Below are positions 27,478 to 36,466 of a DNA stretch of 64,000 nucleotides, piece by piece. How positions within the stretch are numbered: position 1 is the stretch's first letter; each line of letters begins with the position of its first letter. The DNA is from Mycobacterium sp. E2733. GTDB taxonomy: Bacteria > Actinomycetota > Actinomycetes > Mycobacteriales > Mycobacteriaceae. Under the pieces are notes generated by a model. The model saw only the letters and a program-made list of their open reading frames with translations, was not told the origin of the DNA and did no database searches. The stretch is from NCBI RefSeq assembly GCF_001667585.1, contig NZ_LZJZ01000104.1:1-64000 (forward strand), read 5' to 3'. A program made the translations under genes and the position numbers.

Positions 27478-28726
27478 TCACGGTGTTCATCGATATCGGG
27501 TCGAATTCGATTGGCAGCGTGGTCGGTCCGCTCAGCCCGGTGAGGGGCTTCCACGGCGCGGGGCCGGTGCGGCGGGCGTTGGGCATGCGCTGTGCCATGG
27601 TCGCCAGGGCTTCGGCGAGCTCGAGGCGGGCCAGGTTGGCGCCCAGGCAGTAGTGCATGCCGGCGCCGAACGTCTGCATTGCGGGGGCTCCCACGCGGGT
27701 GATGTCGAGTCGGTCGGGATCGTCGTAGACGGCGGGATCGCGGTTGGCTGCGGCGGTGTTCGCGATGACCAGGGTGCCCGCAGGGATTACCACGCCGGCG
27801 ATTTCGACGTCCTCGAGCGCGATGCGCAAGGTGGCGGCCGCGATGGGGGAATGCCGCATCGTCTCTTCGACCGCGCTGTTCGCGAGATCGGGATGCGCTG
27901 CCAGCAACTCCCACTGGTCGGGACGGTCGCACAGCGCGTGCACGGAGGCGGCCAGCTGGTTGCGGGTGGTGTCGGTGCCGGCCACCAGCAGGCCCGCTGC
28001 CAGCATTCGTAGCTCGTCGGCGTTGAGGTGATCGCCGTCGTCTTCGGCGCGAATCAGGTCGGAGACGAGGTCGTCGGTCAGGCGGTGGCGTCGCTGCGCG
28101 ACCATGTCGTCGATGTAGGCGTCGAGTTCTTCCCAGGCGGACAAGATGGTTCGCTGGTGGGCGGCGGCCTCCCAGCTGAAGGCCTTGAAGATGTCGTCTG
28201 TCCATTCCGAGAACAGCTTCCAGTCCTCGGCCGGGGCGCCCAAGAGCGCACAGATGATCGGGATTGGGTATTGACGGGCGATGTCGGCGACGACCTCGCA
28301 GCGCCCAATGGCGGCGTGGTGGTCCAACAGCTCGGTGATCACCTCGACGATCGTCGTGCGCAACCGGGCGGTGGCTCGCGGTGTGAAGGCTTTGGACACC
28401 AGTCGGCGCAGCCGGTGGTGCTCTGCACCGTCGAGGCTGATCAGGTTGGTCGCGACGCGCTCCCACAGTGGGCCGGTCGTGATCCCTTGGGAGGCAAGGA
28501 ACATGCCCTGGGGTAAGCGGAATCGCGGGTCGCGCAGCACGCTTCGGACTAGTTCGTAGGTCAGCACCTCCGGCCCGTGTGGGCCGATCGCGATGGGCGC
28601 TCGGCGTCGCGCCTCGTGCAGAATCAGGTGCGCCTCATCGGGGCTCTGGCAATGTTCGTAATCGATCGTCGGAAGGCCGGCATCGAAGACGCTCGGGCAA
28701 GTCGAGGCGTCAACCGTGGTGATCAT
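27458..28726 (-). CDS. Cytochrome P450 monooxygenase
   Basis: A 422-residue soluble bacterial P450. ATG 28726 has GGGAG about 7 bases upstream. The I-helix motif AGTDTTRNQ is near residue 245, the K-helix ExxR is EETMRH near 287, and the haem-binding loop FGAGMHYCLGANLAR with the axial Cys is near residues 350-364. All core residues are intact. Substrate and redox partner are unknown, and no ferredoxin gene lies nearby. The upstream region carries the palindrome GTAGTCGACTAC, also found in altered form before the flavin monooxygenase at 36467-37930. It is divergent from the cyclase gene. Confidence 0.95.
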   Translation of the reverse strand: MITTVDASTCPSVFDAGLPTIDYEHCQSPDEAHLILHEARRRAPIAIGPHGPEVLTYELVRSVLRDPRFRLPQGMFLASQGITTGPLWERVATNLISLDGAEHHRLRRLVSKAFTPRATARLRTTIVEVITELLDHHAAIGRCEVVADIARQYPIPIICALLGAPAEDWKLFSEWTDDIFKAFSWEAAAHQRTILSAWEELDAYIDDMVAQRRHRLTDDLVSDLIRAEDDGDHLNADELRMLAAGLLVAGTDTTRNQLAASVHALCDRPDQWELLAAHPDLANSAVEETMRHSPIAAATLRIALEDVEIAGVVIPAGTLVIANTAAANRDPAVYDDPDRLDITRVGAPAMQTFGAGMHYCLGANLARLELAEALATMAQRMPNARRTGPAPWKPLTGLSGPTTLPIEFDPISMNTVTIARCG

Positions 28727-28800
28727 GGTGGTGCTCCCGAGGGGCGTCGGTTGAGTACTTCCGCCATCAACTCTCGTTGGTGCGAGAGCACCCCACACGC

Positions 28801-28812
28801 GTAGTCGACTAC
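28801..28812. promoter_or_regulatory. 12-bp palindrome GTAGTCGACTAC upstream of the P450
   Basis: A perfect palindrome 75 bp upstream of the P450 start, in the divergent region between the P450 and cyclase genes. A copy with one change (GTAATCGACTAC) occurs at 37991-38002, 61 bp upstream of the second flavin monooxygenase. Candidate operator; the binding protein is unknown. Confidence 0.45.
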
Positions 28813-28952
28813 CTGTCTGCGGTATCACTACTCTCGCAAAGCGCCTGGGCTCATCGGGCCGGCGGATGAAAACGATGGCGCCGGGAGCAACGAGAAATTA
28901 GCGTATTGAGTCGGACGCTTGAACGTGGGTGCCGGGATTGGCGGAGGGTCGG

Positions 28953-31900
28953 ATGACGACCAAAGCAGCGTGCCGAAGGTGCGGCACCGAGTTTCTAGAG
29001 AACGCACGATTCTGCCACGGTTGCGGCGCACCGGTCCGGGACCCCGATAGCCGCGCCGAGTACAAGCAAGTCACGGTCCTCTTCGCCGATGTTGTTCATT
29101 CGATGGACATCGCGTCGACGGTGGGGGCGGAGCGGCTCCGCGAGATGATGATGAGCCTGGTAGACCGTGCCACCGCGGTGGTGCAGCGGTTCGGCGGCAC
29201 GGTGGACACGTTCACCGGCGACGGGATCATGGCCGTATACGGAGCCCCGGTCGCGTTGGAGGACCACGCTATTCGCGCTTGCCTTGCGGCGCTGGGCATC
29301 CAAGAGGAGACCGCCCGGCTTGCCGCTGAGGTGAGAGCCCGCGACGGTGTCGAACTCGCCTTGCGGATAGGGCTCAATTCCGGTCAGGTCATCGCCGGGG
29401 AAGTCGGCTCAACGGCGTTGCGCTACACCACCATCGGGGAGCAGGTCGGTATGGCGCAGCGGATGGAATCGGTGGCGCCGCCGGGCGGGGTGATGCTCAG
29501 CGTCTCCACCGCACGACTGGTCGACGGCGCGGCGACACTGGGTGAACCGGAGACGGTCCACATCAAGGGCACCCACGAACCGGTCACCGCGTACCGCCTG
29601 CTGGGCATCGGAGACCGGCATCGCGCCACCGAGCGCGCTGAACCGAATCTGGTCGGTCGCGGGTGGGAAATGTCCGCCGTCGAGGGCTTGTTGGACCACG
29701 CACTCGGCGGACATGGCGCTGTGGTTGAGGTGGTGGGCGAACCCGGGATCGGGAAGAGCCGTCTGGTGCGCGAGGTCGCCGCGCTGGCGGCGTTGCGGGG
29801 CGTGCAGGTGTTCAGCGCCTTCTGTGAGTCACACACCAGCCAGATTTCGTTTCATGCCGTGGCGCGTCTGTTGCGGGCGGCCATCGGCGTCGACGGTCTT
29901 GACGGGCAGGCGGCCCGTGCCCGGGTGCGAGAGCAAATCCCAGGCGCAGGCCCAGAGGATGCGCTGCTGCTCGATGACCTGCTCGGCATCGCCGACCCGG
30001 GCACTGCCATACCGGCGATCGATCCCGATGCGCGCCGGCGGCGGTTGGCCTCGCTGGTCAACTCCGCCACGTTGTCCCGCCAAAGCCCGGCGGTCTATGT
30101 GATCGAGGACGCCCACTGGATCGATGAGGTCAGCGAGTCGATGGTGACCGATTTCCTTGGGGTGATTCCGCAGACGCCCTCGCTGGTGTTGGTCACCTAC
30201 CGACCCGAATACCGCGGGGCATTGGGTCGCGTCGCCGGTGCTCGCACGGTAACCCTTGCGCCGCTGAGTGATTCGGAAACCGCAACGCTGGTCGCGCATC
30301 TCCTCGGCTCCGACCCGTCGGTCATTGCGCTGGGCCGGAGAGTGGCCGAGCGGGCCGCCGGCAACCCGTTCTTCGCCGAGGAGTTGGTGCGCGAACTCGC
30401 CGAGCGTGGTGTGCTGCGTGGGGAGCCTGGTGCCTATACCTCGGCGGCGGAGGACGGGGAGGTGAGCGTGCCGGCCACGTTGCAGGCAACCATTGCCGCG
30501 CGCATCGACCGGCTCCATCCGAAAGCCAAGCGCGCGTTGAGCGCAGCGGCGGTCATCGGCTCGCGGTTCGGCCTCGACCTACTCACGGCGCTCGGTGTCG
30601 AGCCGGTCATTGACGAGCTGGTTGCGGCCCAGGTCATCGACCGGGTCAGCCTTGCCCGGAAACCGGAGTACGTGTTCCACCATCCGCTCATTCATTCGGT
30701 CGCCTACGAAGCACAGTTGAAATCGGATCGCTCCGATTTGCACCGACGGGTGGCGGCCGCGATCGAAGCCCGCGACCCGGAATCGGGCGACGAAAACGCG
30801 GCGTTGATCGCACAACATCTTCAGGCCGCCGGTGATCTGCACGCCGCCTACGGCTGGCACATGCGCGCCGCAACCTGGGCGACCAACCGCGACATCAGCG
30901 CGGCGCGACTGAGTTGGGAGCGAGCGGCGGAGATCGCCGACGCCCTGCCAGCCAACCATCAGCAACGAGCGGCCATGCGTATCGCCCCGCGCACCATGTT
31001 GTGCGGGACCGGTTGGCGAGTCCATGCCGGCGTTGCCGGTGACCGCTTCGACGAGCTGCGGGAGCTGTGCAGCGCCGCCGGCGACAAAGCGTCACTGGGC
31101 ATCGCGACGGCGGGGTTGGTCGTCGGCTACGCGCATCAGGACCGGCTCCGCGAGGCGTCGCAGCTGGGATCGGAAGCCTGGGCCCTCGCCGAATCGCTCG
31201 GAGACGCGACCTTGACGGTTGGGCTGTCCTTCCCGGTGATCTACGGCAAGATCGAGAGCGCCGAATGGTGTGACGTGTTGCGATTGTCACAGGCCGTTGT
31301 CGACCTGGCCGACGGTGATCCGTCGAAAGGCAACTTTCTCGTCGGGTGTCCGTTGGCGCTCGCCTTGGCGTCGCGGGGCATGGCTCGTTATTTTCTGGGC
31401 CGGCCCGGATGGTCGGAAGACCTGCGGCACGGCGTCGCGATGGCCCGCCGCGCTGACCCGGCGTCCTACGCCGGGGCCGTCGGCTATGTCTACTTGCTGG
31501 GCGTGCCGTTTGGGGTGCTGATGCCAGACGCTCCTGCGCTGCGCGAGGTCGAGAACGCGCTACAAGTCGCGGAGCGATCCAGCGATGACGTCGTGGTGGG
31601 CTTCATCCGGGCGACGTTGGGCGTTGCGCTGGTGCACCGCAACACGATTGGGGAGCGCGGCCGCGGGCAGCAACTGTTGGCCGAGGTCGGGGAGGTGTTC
31701 CTGAGCCGACGACACAACCTGAGCGATCTCCCGATCGTCCAGGTCTACTCGGCACGCGAGACGGCGAGGCGCGGAGATCCCGATGCCGCCATACCGGTGA
31801 TGCGCGCCGCCGCCGACCATCTGTTCGGCCACGGACGTATGCCGCTGTGGGGCATTCCGGCGACGGCTGTGCTAGTGGAGACGTTGCTCGATCGGGGAGC

Positions 31901-32126
31901 CGACGGCGACGTGGCCGAAGTGGAGGCCGCGATTGACCGACTGGCGGTCGCGCCGGCCGACGAAGGTCTGGTGATGCGCGACATCTGGTTGCTGCGGCTG
32001 CGGGCGCTGCTCGGCCGGGCCCGCGGCGATGCGGCCGCCTACCGCGGCGGTCGGGATCGCTACCGTGAGATGGCGAAAGCGCTTGGCTACAAAGGGCATA
32101 TCGCGTGGTGCGAGGCCATGCCATGA
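28953..32126 (+). CDS. Class III adenylate/guanylate cyclase-AAA ATPase regulator
   Basis: A 1057-residue multidomain protein. Residues 7-24 form a zinc ribbon (CRRC and CHGC). A class III cyclase domain follows (about 38-215), with both metal Asp residues present in LFADVV and TGDGIMAVYG, but the usual substrate Lys and transition-state Asn positions appear changed, so catalysis is doubtful. The AAA/NTPase domain has Walker A GEPGIGKSRL near residue 262 and VYVIEDAHW as Walker B near 385. The C-terminal half is helical, TPR-like. ATG 28953 follows GGAGGG. Mycobacteria carry several such proteins, probably signal-responsive regulators. No C-terminal HTH is visible. Confidence 0.9.
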   Translation: MTTKAACRRCGTEFLENARFCHGCGAPVRDPDSRAEYKQVTVLFADVVHSMDIASTVGAERLREMMMSLVDRATAVVQRFGGTVDTFTGDGIMAVYGAPVALEDHAIRACLAALGIQEETARLAAEVRARDGVELALRIGLNSGQVIAGEVGSTALRYTTIGEQVGMAQRMESVAPPGGVMLSVSTARLVDGAATLGEPETVHIKGTHEPVTAYRLLGIGDRHRATERAEPNLVGRGWEMSAVEGLLDHALGGHGAVVEVVGEPGIGKSRLVREVAALAALRGVQVFSAFCESHTSQISFHAVARLLRAAIGVDGLDGQAARARVREQIPGAGPEDALLLDDLLGIADPGTAIPAIDPDARRRRLASLVNSATLSRQSPAVYVIEDAHWIDEVSESMVTDFLGVIPQTPSLVLVTYRPEYRGALGRVAGARTVTLAPLSDSETATLVAHLLGSDPSVIALGRRVAERAAGNPFFAEELVRELAERGVLRGEPGAYTSAAEDGEVSVPATLQATIAARIDRLHPKAKRALSAAAVIGSRFGLDLLTALGVEPVIDELVAAQVIDRVSLARKPEYVFHHPLIHSVAYEAQLKSDRSDLHRRVAAAIEARDPESGDENAALIAQHLQAAGDLHAAYGWHMRAATWATNRDISAARLSWERAAEIADALPANHQQRAAMRIAPRTMLCGTGWRVHAGVAGDRFDELRELCSAAGDKASLGIATAGLVVGYAHQDRLREASQLGSEAWALAESLGDATLTVGLSFPVIYGKIESAEWCDVLRLSQAVVDLADGDPSKGNFLVGCPLALALASRGMARYFLGRPGWSEDLRHGVAMARRADPASYAGAVGYVYLLGVPFGVLMPDAPALREVENALQVAERSSDDVVVGFIRATLGVALVHRNTIGERGRGQQLLAEVGEVFLSRRHNLSDLPIVQVYSARETARRGDPDAAIPVMRAAADHLFGHGRMPLWGIPATAVLVETLLDRGADGDVAEVEAAIDRLAVAPADEGLVMRDIWLLRLRALLGRARGDAAAYRGGRDRYREMAKALGYKGHIAWCEAMP

Positions 32127-32163
32127 CGGCGGCCATTCGCGGGCATGCGCACCGTGTCTTGCG

Positions 32164-32688
32164 TTAGCCAGTTTCTTCAAGCACGTCGCGCAGGCGGTTG
32201 AGCGACGTGACAAATTCTCGTTTGGTGCGGGCACGCAACATTAACAACGGGGCGATCGCCCCCACCTCGAACGTCATCTCACGGCTTATCTCTGTTCTCT
32301 GTTCACCGACTGGTGCGCACCGGTAGGTGATGGACCCGATCTCGCGCCGCCACAGCCGCCCGACCTGTCTCCAACCGCGGATGCGCCAAAGATTCGGCGG
32401 TTCGTCGGCAACGACGATCCAGGCGATCGGGTCCAGGAACCACGCGAGGCCTTGGGTGCGCTCGACGAACTGGTCCCCGTAGGTAGCGTGGCGATCGACA
32501 GGCTCGCCCTCGAGGTCGCGCGTGATCCGAAAGTAGCGCTGCCAGTTACGAGGCGTGCTGACGAACCTGTACGCCACTTCAGGGTCGACGGCCACGGTAA
32601 CTTGAGTGAGCCATCGACCCGGGGTCGAGAGCACTGCGCGCGCGGTCGTATCAGTCACGGCAAAACGTTGATCGTTCGAGCTGTCCAC
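32164..32688 (-). CDS. SRPBCC (START-like) family protein
   Basis: A 174-residue protein. GTG 32688 is chosen because AGAGGAG lies a few bases upstream; an ATG five codons earlier lies within that ribosome binding site. The sequence has the polyketide-cyclase/START-like pattern: QVTVAVDPEVAYRFVSTPRNW, a central HATYGDQFVE, and the long C-terminal helix TKREFVTSLNRLRDVLEETG closing a ligand cavity. It would bind a hydrophobic ligand in the cytoplasm. No catalytic motif is visible. It converges with the cyclase gene. Confidence 0.82.
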   Translation of the reverse strand: MDSSNDQRFAVTDTTARAVLSTPGRWLTQVTVAVDPEVAYRFVSTPRNWQRYFRITRDLEGEPVDRHATYGDQFVERTQGLAWFLDPIAWIVVADEPPNLWRIRGWRQVGRLWRREIGSITYRCAPVGEQRTEISREMTFEVGAIAPLLMLRARTKREFVTSLNRLRDVLEETG

Positions 32689-33198
32689 GACTTCTCCTCT
32701 CATTGCGTGCGGGAAAATCGTGCGCCACCAGACGATGACTCTTGCCCCATTGCCCCGACCGGGGTAGGGCCTCCGTGCCATTGGGCAAGGGTCGAAGGTC
32801 CTCGTTTTCTAACCTGAATCTGTGGATGGCCGTATTGGTTGGTCGGCCGTGATCTGAAATGCGCAATCGTACTGACTGCATATACGTTCGCGAGGAATCC
32901 AGGTCGTCTCGAGATGGACGACACAAGAGGGTCTCGAAACTTCGTTTCGGTCGTCTCACCAGTTGGCGGCAGACCTGCGGAGATCTTTTGTCCGTCGAAC
33001 GGACGCTAACACCGGTTAGGCCATCGGCTAAGTCACGATTTCAACGAGAGGGCTACAGCCTCTGTCAACCGTTCGGCGGATGGTGAGCTGGCAAGCGTCG
33101 GCTTACAGTGACGCCTGGGGGAAAGTCACTCGTCGCGTCCGCAAGCGGATGTTCATTGAGTGCACCGCAATCAATCAATAAAGAAGTGGGGGGACTCC
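32689..33198. other. 510-bp intergenic region
   Basis: I see no convincing gene here. Open frames on both strands are short, Arg-rich and lack ribosome binding sites. It must hold the promoters of the SRPBCC gene (leftwards) and of the small-protein run starting at 33199 (rightwards). A small inverted repeat, GTCCGT-CGA-ACGGAC, lies at 32990-33004. Confidence 0.5.
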
Positions 33199-33423
33199 AT
33201 GCACAAATCATCAATTCTGCTTACCCTTCGTCGGCCACGGCTTTTGATCGGACTGGTGGCCGTCGTTTCAGCAGCGGCGACCATCGCCATGCTGGTAACT
33301 GCCGGTTATCCGGACTCCGCACCCCGTTTGATGTGGATTTTCACCGCCGTCACTGCCGTGATGACGGCGATCGCAACCCTGTTGGCCATCGTCACCCAGA
33401 CCCGAAACGACGGGAAAAAGTGA
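33199..33423 (+). CDS. Small two-helix membrane protein
   Basis: A 74-residue protein starting at ATG 33199 behind GGGGGGA. Two hydrophobic segments (about residues 15-35 and 42-64) are separated by a short Pro/Asp loop, and the C-terminus is charged. It ends one base before the start of the next gene, so the two are surely co-transcribed. No family recognised. Confidence 0.65.
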   Translation: MHKSSILLTLRRPRLLIGLVAVVSAAATIAMLVTAGYPDSAPRLMWIFTAVTAVMTAIATLLAIVTQTRNDGKK

Positions 33424-33424
33424 C

Positions 33425-33751
33425 ATGAAGAAGAGCCTCGTCGGCGGCATCGCCGCCGCAGCCGTCGCGGGCGGTCTCGCCCTCGCGGCACCAGCCGGAT
33501 CAGCACACGCGGACGGCTATTTCGATGTCTGTGGGCCGGGCTACGGCGTCGAGGGCGGCTCCACGTCCTGCGCGTTCGCCTACAACGTCTACCAAGCGGC
33601 GAATGGCCAGAACCCGGTCTACGCCTACAGCCCGTTGACCAACGAGGTCTATCAGATGGAGTGCGGCCCCACCCGGCTAACTGGCCCCACTATGTACGGT
33701 CCCGCCGCGCGCTGCGTCGGCGGCAATAACGCTGTCGTCATCGTCTGGTGA
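33425..33751 (+). CDS. Small secreted Cys-containing protein
   Basis: A 108-residue protein with a clear Sec signal peptide (MKKSLVGGIAAAAVAGGLALAAPAGSAHA, cleavage likely after AHA). The mature part has four Cys residues (probably two disulfides), the block STSCAFAYNVYQA, an AYSPLT segment and a C-terminal GGNNAVVIVW. I recognise this block pattern from small exported mycobacterial proteins of unknown role. It sits between two small membrane protein genes with 1- and 4-bp gaps, a tight operon. Confidence 0.82.
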   Translation: MKKSLVGGIAAAAVAGGLALAAPAGSAHADGYFDVCGPGYGVEGGSTSCAFAYNVYQAANGQNPVYAYSPLTNEVYQMECGPTRLTGPTMYGPAARCVGGNNAVVIVW

Positions 33752-33755
33752 GGCC

Positions 33756-34019
33756 ATGAGAAAGACATTGCACGGCGAGATGAGCCGCCGCAGGGCGGCT
33801 TGGCTCGTCTTCGACACCATCGGGTTGCTGGTGTACCTGGTCGCCTGCTGTGCTTGGCTGGTCCCCTTGGAGCGGCCCGCGCCCCCCACGCCGGTCCCAC
33901 TCACGGTCCAGCAGGCGATGAGAATGAACGGGCCGTCAGCATCCGACGGCCCATCCTCTGACCGCAGTGTGGTCGACATCGTCGACCCCCAATCCGATTC
34001 CGCATTGGAGCGCCTCTAA
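33756..34019 (+). CDS. Small single-pass membrane protein
   Basis: An 87-residue protein starting at ATG 33756, 4 bp after the secreted protein gene. A basic N-terminus is followed by one hydrophobic helix (about residues 16-39), then a Pro-rich and Ser/Asp-rich tail predicted to be extracytoplasmic. No family recognised. Its place in the run suggests a role with the secreted proteins. Confidence 0.62.
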   Translation: MRKTLHGEMSRRRAAWLVFDTIGLLVYLVACCAWLVPLERPAPPTPVPLTVQQAMRMNGPSASDGPSSDRSVVDIVDPQSDSALERL

Positions 34020-34105
34020 CTGGCGTCGCCCGGTGCAACGAGCGATCACCATCCCGGCCAGCAGAGACGCCCCCTATGAACAACGAAAGGAGGGAATCGA
34101 TCCCA

Positions 34106-34516
34106 ATGCTGAAGAAGGCAATCTTCGCCGGATGGGCGGTGACGGCTTTCGCGGTCACGCTCGCATTCGCGGCCCCCGCCCACGCGGCGATGAGCCGCAT
34201 CGTGTCGGAGGTGTACTGGTCAGGACCGGCCTGCATCCCGGTGCGCTCGCCTCACTACCCCGACGGCAGCTACACCCAGACATCGATGGTCTGCGGCGGG
34301 CATTCGACGGCCACCTATTACGCGTTCCCCGGCGAATTCATCGGGGCCGACCCGCAGCCCGAAGACGCGACCGTCACGCTGGGCTGCTCGCTGTACGTCG
34401 ACGGGAATTCGGCCTACCAGGACTACGCGCGCGACGGTGACCACCACGACGTCAACTGTCTGCGGGTACTGCCCGCGCCGTACAGCTACGACGGCCCGGC
34501 CCAGAACCGGATGTAG
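34106..34516 (+). CDS. Secreted protein with three conserved cysteines
   Basis: A 136-residue protein. ATG 34106 gives a good signal peptide (MLKKAIFAGWAVTAFAVTLAFAAPAHA, cleavage after AHA). An upstream ATG at 34076 would place a charged stretch before it, and the AAAGGAGGG at about 34086 fits the downstream start better. The mature part contains three Cys (in GPACIPV, LGCSLY and VNCLRV), Asp/His-rich DYARDGDHHDV and many Tyr. No family recognised with certainty; an exported wall-associated protein is likely. Confidence 0.75.
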   Translation: MLKKAIFAGWAVTAFAVTLAFAAPAHAAMSRIVSEVYWSGPACIPVRSPHYPDGSYTQTSMVCGGHSTATYYAFPGEFIGADPQPEDATVTLGCSLYVDGNSAYQDYARDGDHHDVNCLRVLPAPYSYDGPAQNRM

Positions 34517-34523
34517 GCGAGGA

Positions 34524-34817
34524 ATGACCAATTTCGTCTATCGCTCCGCGACCAATGAAGCTGAACACCGTCACCGTCCGCTTGGCCGACTGCGAGAGCT
34601 GGACCGCCGTGGTGATCCGATGAGGTCGGCGGTCGTGAGGGCTTCTGGCGTCTCCAGTACGCCGCTCCACGTGGTCGTCGCGTCCACGCCGACCCATTAC
34701 CGAAAGCCGATGCGCGCCAACGGGTTGGCCGCTGCCGCTCTGACCCGCGCCCCTGAGGCGGGCGACGCCGCCAAGCACGACACCGTCGGTGTCGCACATT
34801 ATGTGAGGAGCTTCTAA
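34524..34817 (+). CDS. Doubtful 97-residue open frame
   Basis: An open frame from ATG 34524 to a TAA whose last base is the first base of the next ATG (TAATG). GAGGA lies directly before the ATG, too close for an efficient ribosome binding site. The product is Arg-rich with no recognisable domain. The exact overlap with the next gene argues for coupling; the composition argues against it being real. It may be a decayed gene. Confidence 0.25.
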   Translation: MTNFVYRSATNEAEHRHRPLGRLRELDRRGDPMRSAVVRASGVSSTPLHVVVASTPTHYRKPMRANGLAAAALTRAPEAGDAAKHDTVGVAHYVRSF

Positions 34818-35623
34818 TGAGCACCGATTTCGTTGTCCACTCGGACGGCACCATCGACCCGCCGATTGAGGACTACTCGAACACCGACTGGTCCACCATG
34901 TCGGCGGAGGAGTTCGCGAACGCAGACACACAGCGGGCATGGTCTGTACCGCCCCAGTCGCAGCGGTACTACGACGAGTCGCCTTATCGAGAGGCGCCCC
35001 AACAGGATTGGGCGGGCGTGGTCAAGCTGGTCGGCGGCATCGTGGCTGCCGGGGTGGTGATCGTCGCCGTCATCGTGCTGGTGATCTCGCTGACCAAGCC
35101 GACACCGACGAATCCGACGGGTTATGCGACGGCGACGCAGACGGTCACTGCTAGTGCCCTCCCGACAACGGCGACGCAGACCCTCACGGCGATGCCAGCC
35201 CCACCACCACCCGTGATCGTCGCTCCACCGCCCATGACCGTCACCCAAGCCCCTGCACCGCTTAGCCCTGCGCCAGTGCCAGCACTGCCGCCCGGCGATT
35301 TGGGGTTACCTACGCCGATGAGTTATCCGACCTGCAACGGCCGGGGGATCGTGGTATTGGGAAATGTCACCACGCCGGGTAGGTATGCCGCTGGCGTAAA
35401 AAATCTGCTTAACGCCAACCCCGGCGCGTCCTACCTGCGCACCGATCAAGCGTGCCCATCGCTGCGCCAAGAGTCTGAAGAGGGCAATCCGATCTATGCC
35501 GTATTCAAATTCGCCGGTACAACTCGACGAGAGGTTTGTACGGCTGTCTATGCGGCCGGCAGCGGGGCCTATGGAAAGTGGCTGGATCGCTCAACTGACC
35601 CTGCGTACGTCATTCCCTGCTGA
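34817..35623 (+). CDS. Single-pass membrane protein with kinase-type extracytoplasmic domain
   Basis: A 268-residue protein starting at ATG 34817 behind GAGGAG. An acidic cytoplasmic N-terminus (about 70 residues) is followed by one transmembrane helix (about 72-94), a Pro/Thr/Ala linker (about 95-170) and a C-terminal domain of about 95 residues with four Cys (YPTCNGRGIVVLG, TDQACPSLRQ, REVCTAVY, terminal IPC). This C-terminal domain resembles those at the ends of some mycobacterial Ser/Thr kinases, but no kinase domain is present here. It may sense or bind something outside the membrane. Confidence 0.8.
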   Translation: MSTDFVVHSDGTIDPPIEDYSNTDWSTMSAEEFANADTQRAWSVPPQSQRYYDESPYREAPQQDWAGVVKLVGGIVAAGVVIVAVIVLVISLTKPTPTNPTGYATATQTVTASALPTTATQTLTAMPAPPPPVIVAPPPMTVTQAPAPLSPAPVPALPPGDLGLPTPMSYPTCNGRGIVVLGNVTTPGRYAAGVKNLLNANPGASYLRTDQACPSLRQESEEGNPIYAVFKFAGTTRREVCTAVYAAGSGAYGKWLDRSTDPAYVIPC

Positions 35624-35742
35624 TGTCCTTCGCAAGCAAACGCCGACAGAGCCTCGATGGCGAGTCAGAGCGATCAATCGAATCTCATCGGTGTGATCGC
35701 GGGGAGCGACCACCAGCACACAACAAAGGAGGAACAGTCAGT

Positions 35743-35781
35743 ATGAACAACACAGCCGGCCGAAGGCTGGTGTTCGCGTGA
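35743..35781 (+). CDS. Possible 12-residue leader peptide before the DUF2510 gene
   Basis: ATG 35743 follows a strong AAAGGAGGAA ribosome binding site and encodes MNNTAGRRLVFA, then TGA. The stop overlaps the GTG start of the next gene (GTGA). The DUF2510 gene itself has no ribosome binding site immediately upstream, so it would depend on coupling to this short frame. The peptide has two consecutive Arg codons (CGA AGG). Real translation is unproven. Confidence 0.4.
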   Translation: MNNTAGRRLVFA

Positions 35782-36380
35782 ACGCGGGATGGTTCCCGGA
35801 CCCGAGCGGTCAACCGGGACAACGTTACTTCGACGGCCAGCGGTGGACGCAACACTTTGTCCCCACGCCGCCGCCGTTCCCCCAGCCGCCCGCTCCGGCG
35901 GTGGCGGTAGCGGTGTCGACCGGCAGTGGGACCAACCACGCGCTGCACGCCGTGCTGACACTTCTGACCTGCGGACTGTGGCTGCCGATCTGGATTCTGG
36001 CCGCCATTTTTGGTGGGTCGTCGAAATCGTCGGTTGCCGTCGGTGGCGCTGGCGGTGCGATCGCGAGCACTCGGTCCAACCACCGGACCTTGTTGATCGG
36101 GGCCGGTGTGTTTCTCGGGCTGGTGATGCTCGGCATCATCACCGAGCACCCTTGGTTGCTCATTGTGTTGGTTCCCATTGTCGGCGCCGGCGGATTTTTC
36201 TTTTGGAAGCAGAAGTCCGCTCGCGATCGCCGTGACCAGGAGCTCCGTGAGGAGTATCGCCGCGATGTGCTTTCGAACCGCGCCGAGTACGAGGACCGGC
36301 TGTACTGCAAGGGTGATCCGCGTGGCACCTATGGCCGGTATATGCCGCCCCCGCCGTTCGACCAAGCCGAGTCAACGTGA
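35778..36380 (+). CDS. DUF2510 domain membrane protein
   Basis: A 200-residue protein. The N-terminal GWFPDPSGQPGQRYFDGQRWTQH is a DUF2510 domain (about residues 4-28). A Pro-rich linker follows, then hydrophobic segments at about 53-78, 104-122 and 124-143, and a highly charged C-terminal tail with many Arg, Asp and Glu residues. The start GTG 35778 overlaps the end of a 12-codon frame. DUF2510 proteins are common in actinobacteria next to membrane or secretion genes. Function unknown. Confidence 0.82.
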   Translation: MNAGWFPDPSGQPGQRYFDGQRWTQHFVPTPPPFPQPPAPAVAVAVSTGSGTNHALHAVLTLLTCGLWLPIWILAAIFGGSSKSSVAVGGAGGAIASTRSNHRTLLIGAGVFLGLVMLGIITEHPWLLIVLVPIVGAGGFFFWKQKSARDRRDQELREEYRRDVLSNRAEYEDRLYCKGDPRGTYGRYMPPPPFDQAEST

Positions 36381-36466
36381 CGCACTGAGCCACTTCGTAC
36401 AACCAGGCTAAGGGGGCGGCGACCGTTGGCTTGAGCTCGAGAGCTAGGCCTGGCGCCGGGTAGGCG

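Noticed and set aside
32859..33086. 75-codon plus-strand frame in the gap before the small-protein run
   Set aside because: Arg/Ser-rich product, no ribosome binding site, no recognisable pattern.
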